Source of the DNA: Cellulomonadaceae bacterium
GTDB lineage: Bacteria > Actinomycetota > Actinomycetes > Actinomycetales > Cellulomonadaceae
Assembly (NCBI GenBank): GCA_031256435.1
Contig: JAIRQO010000038.1
Span: 52,151 to 116,150 of the forward strand
Reading direction: 5' to 3'
DNA: 64,000 bases
The notes under the pieces were generated by a model that was given only the letters and a program-made list of their open reading frames with translations, searched no databases and had not been told where the DNA came from. The translations under genes were made by a program, and so were the position numbers. Shown here piece after piece: positions 27,259-36,078 of this stretch; positions within the stretch are counted from its first letter, which is position 1, and each line of letters opens with the position of its first letter.

Positions 27259-27867
27259 TTAGCTAGTGGGAGCGGGGGCGTGGAACTTGCCTTGGGCGGC
27301 AAGGAGCCCCTCGGTGACAATCATTTCGGTGGCGTCGGCAGCGTCAGAGATGAGCATGGGCAGGTCTGATCGCTCTCCGAGTGTGAAATCTCGCAGCACG
27401 TAATCGGCCGTGTCCATGCGTCCCGGCGGTCGGCCCACCCCCACGCGAACGCGCAGGTAATCGCGGGTCCCCACGGCGGCGGTGATATCCCGAAGCCCGT
27501 TGTGGCCACCTTCTCCCCCACCGCTCTTCAAACGGATGGAATCAAACGGGATGTCAACTTCGTCGTGAATGACAATCAGACTTTCCGGCTCCACACCGTA
27601 ATACTTGAGCAGGGTGGACACGGGGCCGCCGGAGTTGTTCATATAGGACAGCGGTTTGGCCACAATCACGCGCGGCCCGGGGACGCCCCCCGGCCTCACG
27701 CCGAGGCGGCCTTCCCCCACCACGGCGTTGGCGCGAGGGTGCTTGGAGAACCGCACCCCCGCGCGCGCCGCAACAAGATCCGCCACCATCTGACCCACGT
27801 TGTGGCGGTTTCCCGCATACATGGGGCCGGGGTTACCTACCCCAACAATCACAAAGGCGTCGGACAT
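27259..27867 (-). CDS. pth: Peptidyl-tRNA hydrolase
   Basis: 202 residues. It recycles tRNA from prematurely released peptidyl-tRNA. VGVGNPGPMYAGNRHNVGQ holds the conserved Asn and catalytic His; the usual TRHN reads NRHN here. PLSYMNNSGGPV, IHDEVDIPF (catalytic Asp) and GGGEGGHNGLRDI complete the active site. The ATG lies 12 bases after the rplY stop, so the two are co-transcribed, as in many Actinobacteria. Confidence 0.97.
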   Translation of the reverse strand: MSDAFVIVGVGNPGPMYAGNRHNVGQMVADLVAARAGVRFSKHPRANAVVGEGRLGVRPGGVPGPRVIVAKPLSYMNNSGGPVSTLLKYYGVEPESLIVIHDEVDIPFDSIRLKSGGGEGGHNGLRDITAAVGTRDYLRVRVGVGRPPGRMDTADYVLRDFTLGERSDLPMLISDAADATEMIVTEGLLAAQGKFHAPAPTS

Positions 27868-27879
27868 GATGAGGTGGGA

Positions 27880-28494
27880 TTATTCGTCGTCAGAAGAGGC
27901 GGCGGCTTCACCCTCGGCGCCTTCGGCACCTTCCTCACCCTCAACCTCTTCGGCCTCTTCACGCGGCTCGATGATGGTGATGACGGTGTGGTCCTCGGGG
28001 GTGACCAGCGTGGCGCCCGCGGGCAGGGTGATGTCACCGGCGTTGATGACGTGGCCGTCTTCAAGGCCGTCCACGTTGACCTCCACGGAGGAGGGCAGGT
28101 TGGTGACCTCAGCCTCCAACTGGATGTGCTGAGACTGCACAATGACAATGCAGCCGGAGAAGGGCTCGCCCACCACAATGACGGGGACCTCAACTTCGGT
28201 CTTCTCGCCGGCCTTCACCGCAAGGAAGTCCACGTGCTCAATGATCTGGCGTACCGGATCACGCTGGACGTCCTGGACAATGGCCAGTTGGTCCTTCTTG
28301 CCCAGGGGCAGGGCAAACAGGGCGTTGGTTTGACGCAGCGCCATCATGGTGTCATGCGCGGGAACGGTGATGTGGATGGGGTCCGAACCGTGGCCGTACA
28401 CCACGGCGGGGACCAGGTTGGCACGGCGTGCGCGGCGTGCTGCGCCCTTGCCGAATTCGTTACGCGGCTGGGCGTCAAGCTTGATCTGAGACAT
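27880..28494 (-). CDS. rplY: 50S ribosomal protein L25/general stress protein Ctc
   Basis: About 204 residues from the ATG at 28494; a longer open frame upstream is G-rich non-coding sequence and was rejected. The N-terminal L25 domain (KLDAQPRNEFGKGAARRARR and AVVYGHGSDPIHITV) binds 5S rRNA. The CTC beta domain follows (VEVPVIVVGEPFSGCIV to LPAGATLVTPEDHTVITI). The tail is very acidic: EEAEEVEGEEGAEGAEG. The two-domain form is usual outside the Enterobacteria. It is followed at once by pth. Confidence 0.96.
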   Translation of the reverse strand: MSQIKLDAQPRNEFGKGAARRARRANLVPAVVYGHGSDPIHITVPAHDTMMALRQTNALFALPLGKKDQLAIVQDVQRDPVRQIIEHVDFLAVKAGEKTEVEVPVIVVGEPFSGCIVIVQSQHIQLEAEVTNLPSSVEVNVDGLEDGHVINAGDITLPAGATLVTPEDHTVITIIEPREEAEEVEGEEGAEGAEGEAAASSDDE

Positions 28495-28900
28495 TTTTGT
28501 CAGGCTCCTTGGAGGCTTCGAGTGGACAGATGCGCCACGAGCACGGGAGACAGCGTGGGTTCCTGGCCGCGTTGCGCCTGGTAGGCGCGTTGCGGGTGGA
28601 GCCCAGCCCAGTCGATCACGGAGACGCTGGTGTACCGGGTGGCACACGCGCTCCCTCGCCGAGGCAACTGTTCCAGTGTAGCGGGTGGGTGGGATATGGC
28701 GAAATCGGGGGCGGGGCGAGAGCGGGTTGAGGGCGGGGCGAGGGTGGGTTGAGGGTGGGTTGGGGGCTTGTTGGGGGTGGGTTGGGGGTGGGTTGGGGGT
28801 GGTGTGGGTGCGGCGCGGTGTGCATCTCAAGATGGTGACGATCCGTGGCGGGGGTTCGGCTGCGGGCGTTCGTGTCACACCCCTGGTCTAGCCTGGGGGC
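28495..28900. other. 406-base gap with G-rich tract (possible G-quadruplex)
   Basis: Between divergent rplY (minus) and the amylase gene (plus). From about 28679 to 28803 the plus strand is extremely G-rich, with repeated GGGTTGAGGGTGGG and GGGGGTGGGTTGGGG units. There are many GGG runs with loops of one to seven bases, enough for several G-quadruplexes on the plus strand. The rest should carry both promoters, but I could not assign boxes with confidence. No gene is seen. Confidence 0.6.
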
Positions 28901-31159
28901 ATGAGAAGAATTCCCTGGCGAAGAGTGGCGGCGTGCGTTGCCCTGCTCGCCGTGGTGCTCGCCGGGATGGTGGTGCTGAACTGGGCACAAGCGCGGTGGG
29001 GCGGCAGTGGGCAAGGTTCTGTGGCCGGGCCCGCGGGCTCTGGTGATGGGGGCCAGGGAAGTATTTCCGACGACGATGGCGCGGCACTCGTTCCTCCCCC
29101 ATTCCGCTCTGAGGCGGCTGGCCAGCAGTTCTACTTTGTGATGACGGACCGGTTTGCCAACGGAGATTCAAGCAACGATGCCGGTGGGCTGGGCGGTGGT
29201 GGGCTGGGCGGTGGTGACGCTGGCGAAGCCGGTGCGGATAAGGGCGGTGACCGCCTCACTACCGGATTTGACCCCACCGACCCAGGCTTTTTCCACGGTG
29301 GGGACCTGGCGGGACTACGCGAACGGCTGGATTACATTCAGGGCCTCGGCACCACGGCCATCTGGCTGACGCCATCCTTTGTCAACAAGGTGTTTCAAGG
29401 AGATGGCGAGAATGCGTCGGCGGGATATCACGGGTACTGGGTCACGGACTTTACACAGATTGACCCGCACTTTGGTACCAACGAGGAACTCCAGGAGTTG
29501 ATCAGTGACGCCCATGGGCGCGGCATCAAGGTGTACTTTGACATCATCACCAACCACACGGCGGATGTGATTCGGACGTCGAACGGGGACTACGCCTACC
29601 GCCCCACCTCAGAGGCACCGTACACCCCCGTGGTGGACCCCGCCGAGGCTCACATCAAGTCTCCAGAGTGGCTCAATGACCCGAGTTATTACCACAACCG
29701 TGGGGACACTACCTGGGAGGGCGAGTCTGTCACCTACGGAGATTTTGGCGGCCTCGATGATCTCAACACCGAGGACCCGCGCGTAGTGAACGGGTTTGTT
29801 GACGTGTATTCCACCTGGGTGGACATCGGCATTGATGGCTTCCGTATTGACACCGTGAAGCACGTGAACTTTGAGTTCTGGGAGGCGTTCACGCAGGGGA
29901 TCCACGAGCACGCCGTGTCCGTGGGTAAGCCTGACTTCTTCATGTTCGGCGAGGTGTATGACGGTGACCCGGGGATTCTCTCCCGGTACCCGCGGAACAC
30001 GGACATGAACGCCGTATTGGACTTTGGTTTCCAAGGCGCGGCGGTGGCGTTTGCACGGGGTGGCGATGCAGGTGGCCTACAGCAACTCTTCCGGAACGAT
30101 GATTTCTACACCACGCCACACTCGTCGGCCAGCGAGTTGCCCACCTTCCTGGGCAACCATGACATGGGCAGGGCCGGTTATCTCCTCGGAGACGCGGCAG
30201 ACCCGCCCGCAGCGTTGCGGCTCGCCCATGATCTGATGTTCCTCACCCGTGGGCAACCCGTGGTCTATTACGGCGACGAACAAGGCTTTGCCGGAACCGA
30301 TGGGGACAAGGACTCGCGGCAGGACATGTTTGCCACCCAGGTCCCCGGGTTTGCTGCGGAGGCATTGGTAGACGGGACACCGTTCGGTACCCAGGGCCAC
30401 TTCAACCTCGATGCGTGGTTGTACCAACACATCGCAGCGCTGGCTCGGTTGCGGGCTGACCATCCTGCGCTGGTGTCCGGGACGCAGAGCGAGCGGTGGG
30501 CGGATCCGGGGCAGGGCGTCTACGCGACCAGCCGGGTGGCTGTGGACGTGCCAGCAGCGGAACGCATCGAATACGTGGTGGCGTTCAACAACAGCACTGA
30601 GCCGCGCACCATCGAACCCACGCTTTTCACGCCCGATGCCCACTATTCCGTGTTGTGGGGAGAGGTTCCCGAGGCGGGCGCTGGGTCAGACATCACCACC
30701 GGCCCAGACGGGAAAGCCCAGATCACCGTTCCGGGGATGTCTACCGTAGTGCTGATGGCTGACCAGCCCGTGGGTTCAGGATCAGAACGATGGGTGAATA
30801 TCGTCGAGCCTCAAGACGGCGTGGTGGGCACGGGCCTCAACGCGATTGCCGCAGACATTGACGACGCCACATGGGCGCTGACGGCCTTCTCCTGGCGGGT
30901 TGCTGGTGCCAGCGGGGACGGTGCCAATGGAGACGCCGCAAGCGTGGATGGCACGAGTGGAGATGGCGCAGGTGTGGATGACCCTGGTGTGGAAAGCCCA
31001 GCGCAATGGCAACCTCTGGGAACCGCAGAAACCACGGACCCGCGCGTGTTCCATGACACCTCCGGCATTGCCCCAGGAACGCAACTCGAATACCGAGCCA
31101 TCACCATGGACACCTCGGGCACCACAGCCCAAGCCACCACCACCGTCACCGTTCAGTAG
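28901..31159 (+). CDS. Extracellular alpha-amylase family (GH13) glycoside hydrolase
   Basis: 752 residues. An N-terminal signal or anchor (VACVALLAVVLAGMVVLNW) has no lipobox. After a Gly-rich linker the GH13 barrel begins FYFVMTDRFANGDSS. The four conserved regions are DIITNHTADV (I), GFRIDTVKH (II, nucleophile Asp ~317), FMFGEVYDG (III, acid/base Glu ~351) and FLGNHDMGR (IV, Asp ~420). A beta-sandwich domain C follows from about residue 550, then a possible surface module from residue ~625, broken by a Gly/Asp/Ala-rich stretch. It should hydrolyse alpha-glucans such as starch or glycogen outside the cell. The linker codes SISDDDGAA, a match to repeat family C. Confidence 0.93.
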   Translation: MRRIPWRRVAACVALLAVVLAGMVVLNWAQARWGGSGQGSVAGPAGSGDGGQGSISDDDGAALVPPPFRSEAAGQQFYFVMTDRFANGDSSNDAGGLGGGGLGGGDAGEAGADKGGDRLTTGFDPTDPGFFHGGDLAGLRERLDYIQGLGTTAIWLTPSFVNKVFQGDGENASAGYHGYWVTDFTQIDPHFGTNEELQELISDAHGRGIKVYFDIITNHTADVIRTSNGDYAYRPTSEAPYTPVVDPAEAHIKSPEWLNDPSYYHNRGDTTWEGESVTYGDFGGLDDLNTEDPRVVNGFVDVYSTWVDIGIDGFRIDTVKHVNFEFWEAFTQGIHEHAVSVGKPDFFMFGEVYDGDPGILSRYPRNTDMNAVLDFGFQGAAVAFARGGDAGGLQQLFRNDDFYTTPHSSASELPTFLGNHDMGRAGYLLGDAADPPAALRLAHDLMFLTRGQPVVYYGDEQGFAGTDGDKDSRQDMFATQVPGFAAEALVDGTPFGTQGHFNLDAWLYQHIAALARLRADHPALVSGTQSERWADPGQGVYATSRVAVDVPAAERIEYVVAFNNSTEPRTIEPTLFTPDAHYSVLWGEVPEAGAGSDITTGPDGKAQITVPGMSTVVLMADQPVGSGSERWVNIVEPQDGVVGTGLNAIAADIDDATWALTAFSWRVAGASGDGANGDAASVDGTSGDGAGVDDPGVESPAQWQPLGTAETTDPRVFHDTSGIAPGTQLEYRAITMDTSGTTAQATTTVTVQ

Positions 31160-31259
31160 CCACAACACTGTGGAGCTCATCGTCGGTGACACGTGGCAAA
31201 CGCCTGCACGAAACGCCGCGCCGAATCGCACCTGAAGGAGACTGCAGGCAGCAGGAAGA

Positions 31260-31688
31260 CTAACTCAGGACGCGGACATGGTGGCGTTCGCGTGCGGTGA
31301 GGGGGACGGAAATCCGGGCATCCATGGTTACGAGCGTTGCATTGTTGGTGACAGCGATGTTGAGGAGGTGGAGATCGGTCACCTGACGATGACCTGTCAG
31401 TGACGATGTGCGGATGGCTGGCCGAGCCAACGAGGTATCATCCGAAATGAACTCCACGTTGGGCAGGGAACGCAGGTTTGCCAGACGTTCCAATGCCTGG
31501 AGACCCGTCAAAGGTCGACCACACATCACCATGGGGTTCATCAACAGCCTGACCAAGCCAGACTCTGTGACGGGGCATGTCCTGATCTGCTGAGCGGATT
31601 CAAACCAGGTCATCGCCACCCTGTGGTGGCTATGCTCCGGCGAGTAAAGTGCAATGAGAACATTAATGTCCGGCAGGTCAGATGTCAT
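31260..31688 (-). CDS. vapC: PIN-domain toxin, VapC-like
   Basis: About 142 residues from the ATG at 31688. LPDINVLIALYSPEH near the start gives the first catalytic Asp; VTESGLVRLLMNP gives the conserved Glu; DLHLLNIAVTNNATLVTMDARI gives the later Asp pair. PIN toxins of this kind cleave tRNA or rRNA when unopposed. The start overlaps the end of the upstream antitoxin frame by 11 bases, the usual coupling in toxin-antitoxin modules. The RNA target is unknown. Confidence 0.88.
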   Translation of the reverse strand: MTSDLPDINVLIALYSPEHSHHRVAMTWFESAQQIRTCPVTESGLVRLLMNPMVMCGRPLTGLQALERLANLRSLPNVEFISDDTSLARPAIRTSSLTGHRQVTDLHLLNIAVTNNATLVTMDARISVPLTARERHHVRVLS

Positions 31689-31929
31689 TGGCGAGCGCCT
31701 CGTACACCATCTCACTGGTAATCACTCGCCCTGCGCGCGGTACAAGAAATAACCCATCGGAGTTGCGCTGGGGACGGCTCTCATACCGGCCTGCGGAATC
31801 CACCGCCAACTTGGCCAATAAGGTTGCGGGGCGTCCCGCAGCGTCAGGCCACCGCTGAGCGGCCACGTCCAGTGCATGCTGAACCTGGGGGGTGATACTG
31901 ACGGCTGCCCGACGAAGAGTGGTTGGCAT
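31678..31929 (-). CDS. Antitoxin of the PIN toxin, ribbon-helix-helix-like
   Basis: About 83 residues from the ATG at 31929. RRAAVSITPQVQHALDVAAQRWP fits a short beta strand followed by a helix, as in ribbon-helix-helix antitoxins, and LLAKLAVDSAG the second helix. The C-terminal part, VITSEMVYEALANDI, would bind the toxin. It lies directly upstream of, and overlaps, the PIN gene. Expected to neutralise the toxin and repress the operon. The fold is inferred from a weak pattern. Confidence 0.75.
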   Translation of the reverse strand: MPTTLRRAAVSITPQVQHALDVAAQRWPDAAGRPATLLAKLAVDSAGRYESRPQRNSDGLFLVPRAGRVITSEMVYEALANDI

Positions 31930-32028
31930 GATCCCAGTGTAACACCAAAGTGTCGCACCGTAAACGGTCAGGCACACTACCAATCCCGTGTCACGCCGCG
32001 AACCCTACTTATCTCGCGCCAAGGAGGC

Positions 32029-32058
32029 GGTTAGCCAGAGCGGAACGGGGTTCGGCGG
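32029..32058. repeat. Repeat family D, second copy, downstream of prs
   Basis: GGTTAGCCAGAG, three variable bases, then AACGGGGTTCGGCGG; it matches 6441-6470 at 27 of 30 positions. An imperfect inverted partner, GCCGCGAACCC, lies at 31995-32005, so this copy can also form a hairpin. It lies between the prs stop and the antitoxin gene and may be the prs terminator. Confidence 0.7.
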
Positions 32059-32077
32059 GAAATGGACCCAGTGAAAC

Positions 32078-33070
32078 CTAAATCATTTGGCCGTCAAAGA
32101 CGGCGGTGACGGACTGGTCTTCAAAGACGGCCTTGATGGCGCGGGCCAGGTGTTCGGCAATGGACAACTGCGTGAGGCCGGGGAACTTCTGGTCCTCGGA
32201 CAGCGGCAAAGTGTTGGTCACCACTACCTCGCAGGCTCCGGAACTTGCCAAACGCTCGGCGGCGGGCGGCGAGAGCACGCCGTGTGTAGCTGCCACAATC
32301 ACGGACTTGGCCCCGGCTTCCAGCACTACCTTGATGGCCTCAGTGATGGTTCCGGCCGTATCAATCAAGTCATCCACCAGCACGCAATCGCGCCCGTCCA
32401 CGTCACCCACCACGCGGTTGGCGTGGGACACGTTAGCGCGCGTGACGTCCCGAGTTTTGTGAACAAAGGCCAGCGGGCCGCCGCCCAGTTCCAAGGCCCA
32501 CTGCTCGGCCACGCGGATGCGCCCGGCGTCCGGCGAGACCACGGTGATGTTGCCCGCCGGCATGCGGGTTCGCACGTAGTCAATCAGCACGGGTTGTGCA
32601 AACAGGTGGTCCACGGGTCCGTCAAAGAACCCCTGAATCTGCGGGGTGTGCAGGTCAATGGACATGATGCGGTCAGCGCCCGCACGGCACAGCAGGTCAC
32701 ACACCAGGCGCGCAGAAATAGGCTCGCGCCCGCGGCTCTTCTTGTCCTGACGCGCATACGCCATAAAGGGCACCACGGCCGTGATCCGCTTGGCGGACGC
32801 ACGCTTGGCGGCATCAATCATGATCAACTGTTCCATCAACCACTGGTTCACGGGCGAGGTGTGGGACTGCAAAATGAACAGGTCCGTTCCGCGCACGGAC
32901 TCCCCAAAACGCACGTACGTTTCTGAGTTGGCAAAGTCCCGCGCCTCCACCGGCAGCAGGCCGATGTCCAGGAACTGGGCAACCTCGGCAGCAAGTTCAG
33001 GGTGTGCTCGCCCGGTGGCCAGCACCAAGTCCTTACCGCCATCAGAGTGAATCTGAATACCGTTCGCCAT
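32078..33070 (-). CDS. prs: Ribose-phosphate pyrophosphokinase
   Basis: About 330 residues from the ATG at 33070; a longer start at 33121 adds 17 unconserved residues. It makes PRPP from ribose 5-phosphate and ATP for nucleotides, His and Trp. Landmarks: FANSETYVRFGESVRG, VVPFMAYARQDKKSRGREPI (catalytic Lys/Arg flexible loop), SIDLHTPQIQGFFDGPVDHL, VVSPDAGRIRVAEQWA and the PRPP-binding signature DCVLVDDLIDTAGT. It follows glmU on the same strand by about 90 bases, the conserved actinobacterial order. Confidence 0.97.
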   Translation of the reverse strand: MANGIQIHSDGGKDLVLATGRAHPELAAEVAQFLDIGLLPVEARDFANSETYVRFGESVRGTDLFILQSHTSPVNQWLMEQLIMIDAAKRASAKRITAVVPFMAYARQDKKSRGREPISARLVCDLLCRAGADRIMSIDLHTPQIQGFFDGPVDHLFAQPVLIDYVRTRMPAGNITVVSPDAGRIRVAEQWALELGGGPLAFVHKTRDVTRANVSHANRVVGDVDGRDCVLVDDLIDTAGTITEAIKVVLEAGAKSVIVAATHGVLSPPAAERLASSGACEVVVTNTLPLSEDQKFPGLTQLSIAEHLARAIKAVFEDQSVTAVFDGQMI

Positions 33071-33157
33071 GGTCTCCACGCTCTCTGGGGTTGCGCCCCG
33101 TGGTCGGTGGCTGTGCGCCAACGCCGCTTAAGTTGATGCGTATGCCCGTGTTGGTGC

Positions 33158-34621
33158 TTACGCCTCTGTACTAGACGATACCGCGCCGGACGCCGCCTGG
33201 GCAGCGCTGTCCGATGCGGTGCCAGGCCGCTTGCGCGCCGTCCACCCTTCCAGGGCCGTTTGGCGCGCTCGGCCTATTCCCAGAGCGCCAGGTGCCACAT
33301 CCTCGGTGATGACCGATCCGGCCGCCGTGTACGCGCCATCGCCAATGGTCACGGGGGCCACAATCACCGAATCCGAGCCCACGCGCACGTGAGATCCAAT
33401 CACGGAAGAGTGTTTGTTCACGCCGTCATAATTGGCGACGATGGTGGCTGCCCCAATATTCGTTCCGTCGCCAATGGTGACGTCACCCGCGTAGGACAAG
33501 TGCGGCAACTTGGTGCCTTCACCCAACTTGGCGTTCTTGGTTTCACAGAACCCGCCAATCTTCCCCTTCTTCCCCAACACGGTGCCGGGGCGCAGATAGG
33601 TGAACGGACCCACCGTGGCCTCCGGGCCGATGTCCGCGGAGAACGCGTGCGTGCGCACCACGGATGCGCCCTCGGCCACCACCGTGTCCGTCAGCGTGGA
33701 ATCCGGGCCCACCACGGCGCCGGACTTGATCACCGTGGCGCCGTGAAGTTGCACGCCCGGCAACAGCGTGACGTCCTGCTCCAAGGTGACGTCCACGTCA
33801 ATCCACGTCGTCGCAGGATCCACGCAGGTCACCCCAGCAAGCATCCACCGCTCAACGATTCTGCGGTTAAGTTCCGTACCCAACGCGGCCAGTTGCGCCC
33901 GGTCATTGGTGCCTTCCACGGTCCAGGGGTCATCCGTGATGACGGCCTGCAACGGGCGGCCCTCGTTGTGGGCAAAGGCGATGACGTCCGGCAGGTACAT
34001 CTCACCCTGAGCGTTATCCGTGGTCACCGTGTTCAGCGCGCGGCGCAGGACGTCGGCATCAAACACGTAGGTGCCGGAGTTGATTTCCTTGATGGCCAAC
34101 TGCTCGGCGTTGGCGTCCTTCTGCTCCACGGAACCGATGACGTTGCCATCCGCATCCCGCAAGATACGGCCGTATCCAGTGGAATCATCCAAGATGGTGC
34201 TCAGCACGGTCACGGCACTTCCGGCGTCCACGTGTGCATCCACCAAGCGCTGCAAGGTGTCAGCATCTTGCAGGGGCACGTCCGAGGCGGTCACCACCAC
34301 GGCACCGGAAATCGCGGCGCCCGCCGCAGCATCCAGAGCGTCAATGGCGCATTGGGTGGCCCGGCCTGTTCCGGGGATGTCATCCTGATCCACAATCACG
34401 GCGCTCGGCAGGCACTTCTGTGCTTCGGCGGCCACCAGATCACGCTGGTGACGGACCACCACGGCGGTCTGCTCCGGGCTGAGCGCTTCGGCGGCGGCAA
34501 TGGCGTGACCCAGCAACGTCCGTCCGCTGAGCGGGTGAAGGACTTTGGGAAGGGTGGACTTCATGCGCGTTCCGGCGCCAGCGGCCAAAATAACAACAGT
34601 GATGGGGACTTGCGTGGACAC
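33158..34621 (-). CDS. glmU: Bifunctional GlmU: glucosamine-1-phosphate acetyltransferase / UDP-GlcNAc pyrophosphorylase
   Basis: 487 residues from the GTG at 34621, chosen because GGAGG lies seven bases upstream and the longer frame would read into the tRNA-Gln. The N-terminal nucleotidyltransferase starts VVILAAGAGTRMKSTLPKVL. The C-terminal left-handed beta helix has hexapeptide repeats, with KIGGFCETKNAKLGEGTKLP and HLSYAGDVTIGDGTNIGAAT. It makes UDP-GlcNAc for peptidoglycan. The tail is Ala/Ser-rich. Confidence 0.97.
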   Translation of the reverse strand: MSTQVPITVVILAAGAGTRMKSTLPKVLHPLSGRTLLGHAIAAAEALSPEQTAVVVRHQRDLVAAEAQKCLPSAVIVDQDDIPGTGRATQCAIDALDAAAGAAISGAVVVTASDVPLQDADTLQRLVDAHVDAGSAVTVLSTILDDSTGYGRILRDADGNVIGSVEQKDANAEQLAIKEINSGTYVFDADVLRRALNTVTTDNAQGEMYLPDVIAFAHNEGRPLQAVITDDPWTVEGTNDRAQLAALGTELNRRIVERWMLAGVTCVDPATTWIDVDVTLEQDVTLLPGVQLHGATVIKSGAVVGPDSTLTDTVVAEGASVVRTHAFSADIGPEATVGPFTYLRPGTVLGKKGKIGGFCETKNAKLGEGTKLPHLSYAGDVTIGDGTNIGAATIVANYDGVNKHSSVIGSHVRVGSDSVIVAPVTIGDGAYTAAGSVITEDVAPGALGIGRARQTALEGWTARKRPGTASDSAAQAASGAVSSSTEA

Positions 34622-34666
34622 GCGGTACCTCCGGCTCGTTGAATCGTCGATGAAACAACGCCGCTG

Positions 34667-34738
34667 CTCCGCCCCCAGGACTCGAACCTGGACCAAGGGC
34701 ACCAAAAACCCGTGTGCTGCCGATTACACCAAGGCGGA
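34667..34738 (-). tRNA. tRNA-Gln (anticodon TTG)
   Basis: 72 bases on the minus strand. The acceptor stem TCCGCCT pairs with GGGCGGA, discriminator G, and CCA is not encoded. The T arm contains GGTTCGAGTCC and the D arm GTGTAATCGGCAGCAC. The anticodon loop TTTTGGT places TTG at positions 34-36. The tRNA sits just upstream of glmU, as in mycobacteria. Confidence 0.95.
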
Positions 34739-34841
34739 TCGGCGTGGTGTTCCCGCCGGAGGAGCGACGCGCTCCCCTTAGACGATGCCACGCCCAGGGG
34801 AGATTCTGCCATGTGAAGGGCCAAAGCGACACAATAGGGCT

Positions 34842-35480
34842 ATGGCTGATGCATCTCTGGACACAAAGCCGCGCATGAGAATGACCGCCTCGCAGCGCCG
34901 AGCGCAACTCGTAGCCGTGGGCAGGGCCCTTTTTGCGGAGAAAGGGTTTGAGCAAGTGTCCGTGGAGGAGATTGCCGCGAACGCCGGCGTATCCAAGCCG
35001 GTGGTGTATGAACACTTTGGCGGCAAGGAAGGCTTGTACGCGGTGGTGGTGGACCGCGAAACGCAGGCACTCCTGGGCGTGTTGATCGGCTCGCTCAACG
35101 AGGGCGGGCACCCCAAGGTCATTGTGGAGCGCACAGCCCTGGCCCTGCTGGACTACATTGACGCCAATGTGGACGGCTTCAGGATTCTGGTCAGGGACTC
35201 TCCGGTGGCTCAGGCCACGGGGACGTTTTCCTCCTTGTTGGGGGACGTGGCCACGCAGGTGACGTCCATCCTGGAGGACGCCTTTGAGGCCAACGGCTTG
35301 GACCGGGCCAACGCGCCGCTCTACGCTCCCATGTTGGTGGGGATGATTGCCCTGACTGGCCAATACTGGCTGGATGTCCGCTCCCCCGCCAAAGAAGTGG
35401 TGGCCGCCCACCTGGTCAACCTGGCCTGGAACGGCTTGCGCGGTATGCAAGCCCAGCCACACTTGGCCGCGCAGGGGTAG
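34842..35480 (+). CDS. TetR-family transcriptional regulator
   Basis: About 212 residues from the ATG at 34842; a longer frame would begin at 34785 without conservation. The HTH reads SVEEIAANAGVSKPVVYEHF, typical of TetR, preceded by RRAQLVAVGRALFAEKGFEQ. The ligand-binding half is helical. A TetR gene beside glmU is also found in mycobacteria. It is divergent from glmU and the tRNA. Ligand and targets unknown. Confidence 0.92.
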   Translation: MADASLDTKPRMRMTASQRRAQLVAVGRALFAEKGFEQVSVEEIAANAGVSKPVVYEHFGGKEGLYAVVVDRETQALLGVLIGSLNEGGHPKVIVERTALALLDYIDANVDGFRILVRDSPVAQATGTFSSLLGDVATQVTSILEDAFEANGLDRANAPLYAPMLVGMIALTGQYWLDVRSPAKEVVAAHLVNLAWNGLRGMQAQPHLAAQG

Positions 35481-35537
35481 AGGGTACTTGGGCCCGATGG
35501 TCACGCCGAGACACCGGCCGCCCCGGCCCACCAACCC

Positions 35538-36062
35538 CTACGGCTCCGCAGGATACCGGGCAAAGGTTTCGGGGTAGGCGGCTTGCAGGGTGGCAAAGCG
35601 CTCGTGGTACTCGTCCGGATGGCGCTGGCCGGGTTCGGCGGCGTCAATCAGGATCTCGGCTTTGGTGCGTCCTCGGCAACGGCCCCTGCGATGGAGCGCC
35701 CGGAGCGCTCCAGGAGGCGAAAGCCCGCGCGCCATGGCGGCATCGGCCACCACCAGTCCGGCCATGGGGTGCATGGTCATCAGGCAATCGGCCGTGGTGC
35801 GCGCCAGCGAGGTCACGGGCACGCCGCCCAAAACCATCACGTCCCCGGGGTCCGTGTAATGCCGCACCACGCGCTGGCACGCTCTGCTGCCCGCTCGGTA
35901 CTGCTGAATCACGTGGACCCTGGGCGGCACGTTCCACAGCCCCAACTCCCACAACAACGCGGCGCTCTCATGGCTGAACACGCGCGGCGCGTGGAGTTGG
36001 CGGTGAACGGCGTGGATGCGCCGCAGGGCGTGATGGCGTTGACGCACAGGGAGGAAACTCAT
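35538..36062 (-). CDS. AbiEi-antitoxin-like protein, apparently without the usual nuclease-like C-terminus
   Basis: 174 residues. RVFSHESAALLWELGLWNVP, VIQQYRAGS, GVPVTSLARTTADCLM and AGLVVADAAMARGLS match actinobacterial proteins annotated as AbiEi-type antitoxin or DUF559-containing, which are often ~280-320 residues with a Vsr-like domain at the end. Here the protein stops soon after the first half, with the divergent tail ETFARYPAEP. It may be a remnant or a short variant. A copy of repeat family C lies just upstream of its start. Function uncertain. Confidence 0.6.
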   Translation of the reverse strand: MSFLPVRQRHHALRRIHAVHRQLHAPRVFSHESAALLWELGLWNVPPRVHVIQQYRAGSRACQRVVRHYTDPGDVMVLGGVPVTSLARTTADCLMTMHPMAGLVVADAAMARGLSPPGALRALHRRGRCRGRTKAEILIDAAEPGQRHPDEYHERFATLQAAYPETFARYPAEP

Positions 36063-36078
36063 CCCCGCACTGTGGCAC

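Noticed and set aside
28495..28878. Upstream extension of the rplY frame
   Set aside because: It reads through the G-rich tract, giving a Thr/Pro/Asn-rich sequence unlike L25; the ATG at 28494 starts the conserved domain.
33260..34642. 460-codon open frame opposite glmU
   Set aside because: Shadow with His/Gly/Arg bias; no conserved motif.
34622..34705. Upstream extension of glmU
   Set aside because: It would run into the tRNA-Gln gene; the GTG at 34621 has a strong ribosome site and the conserved start.
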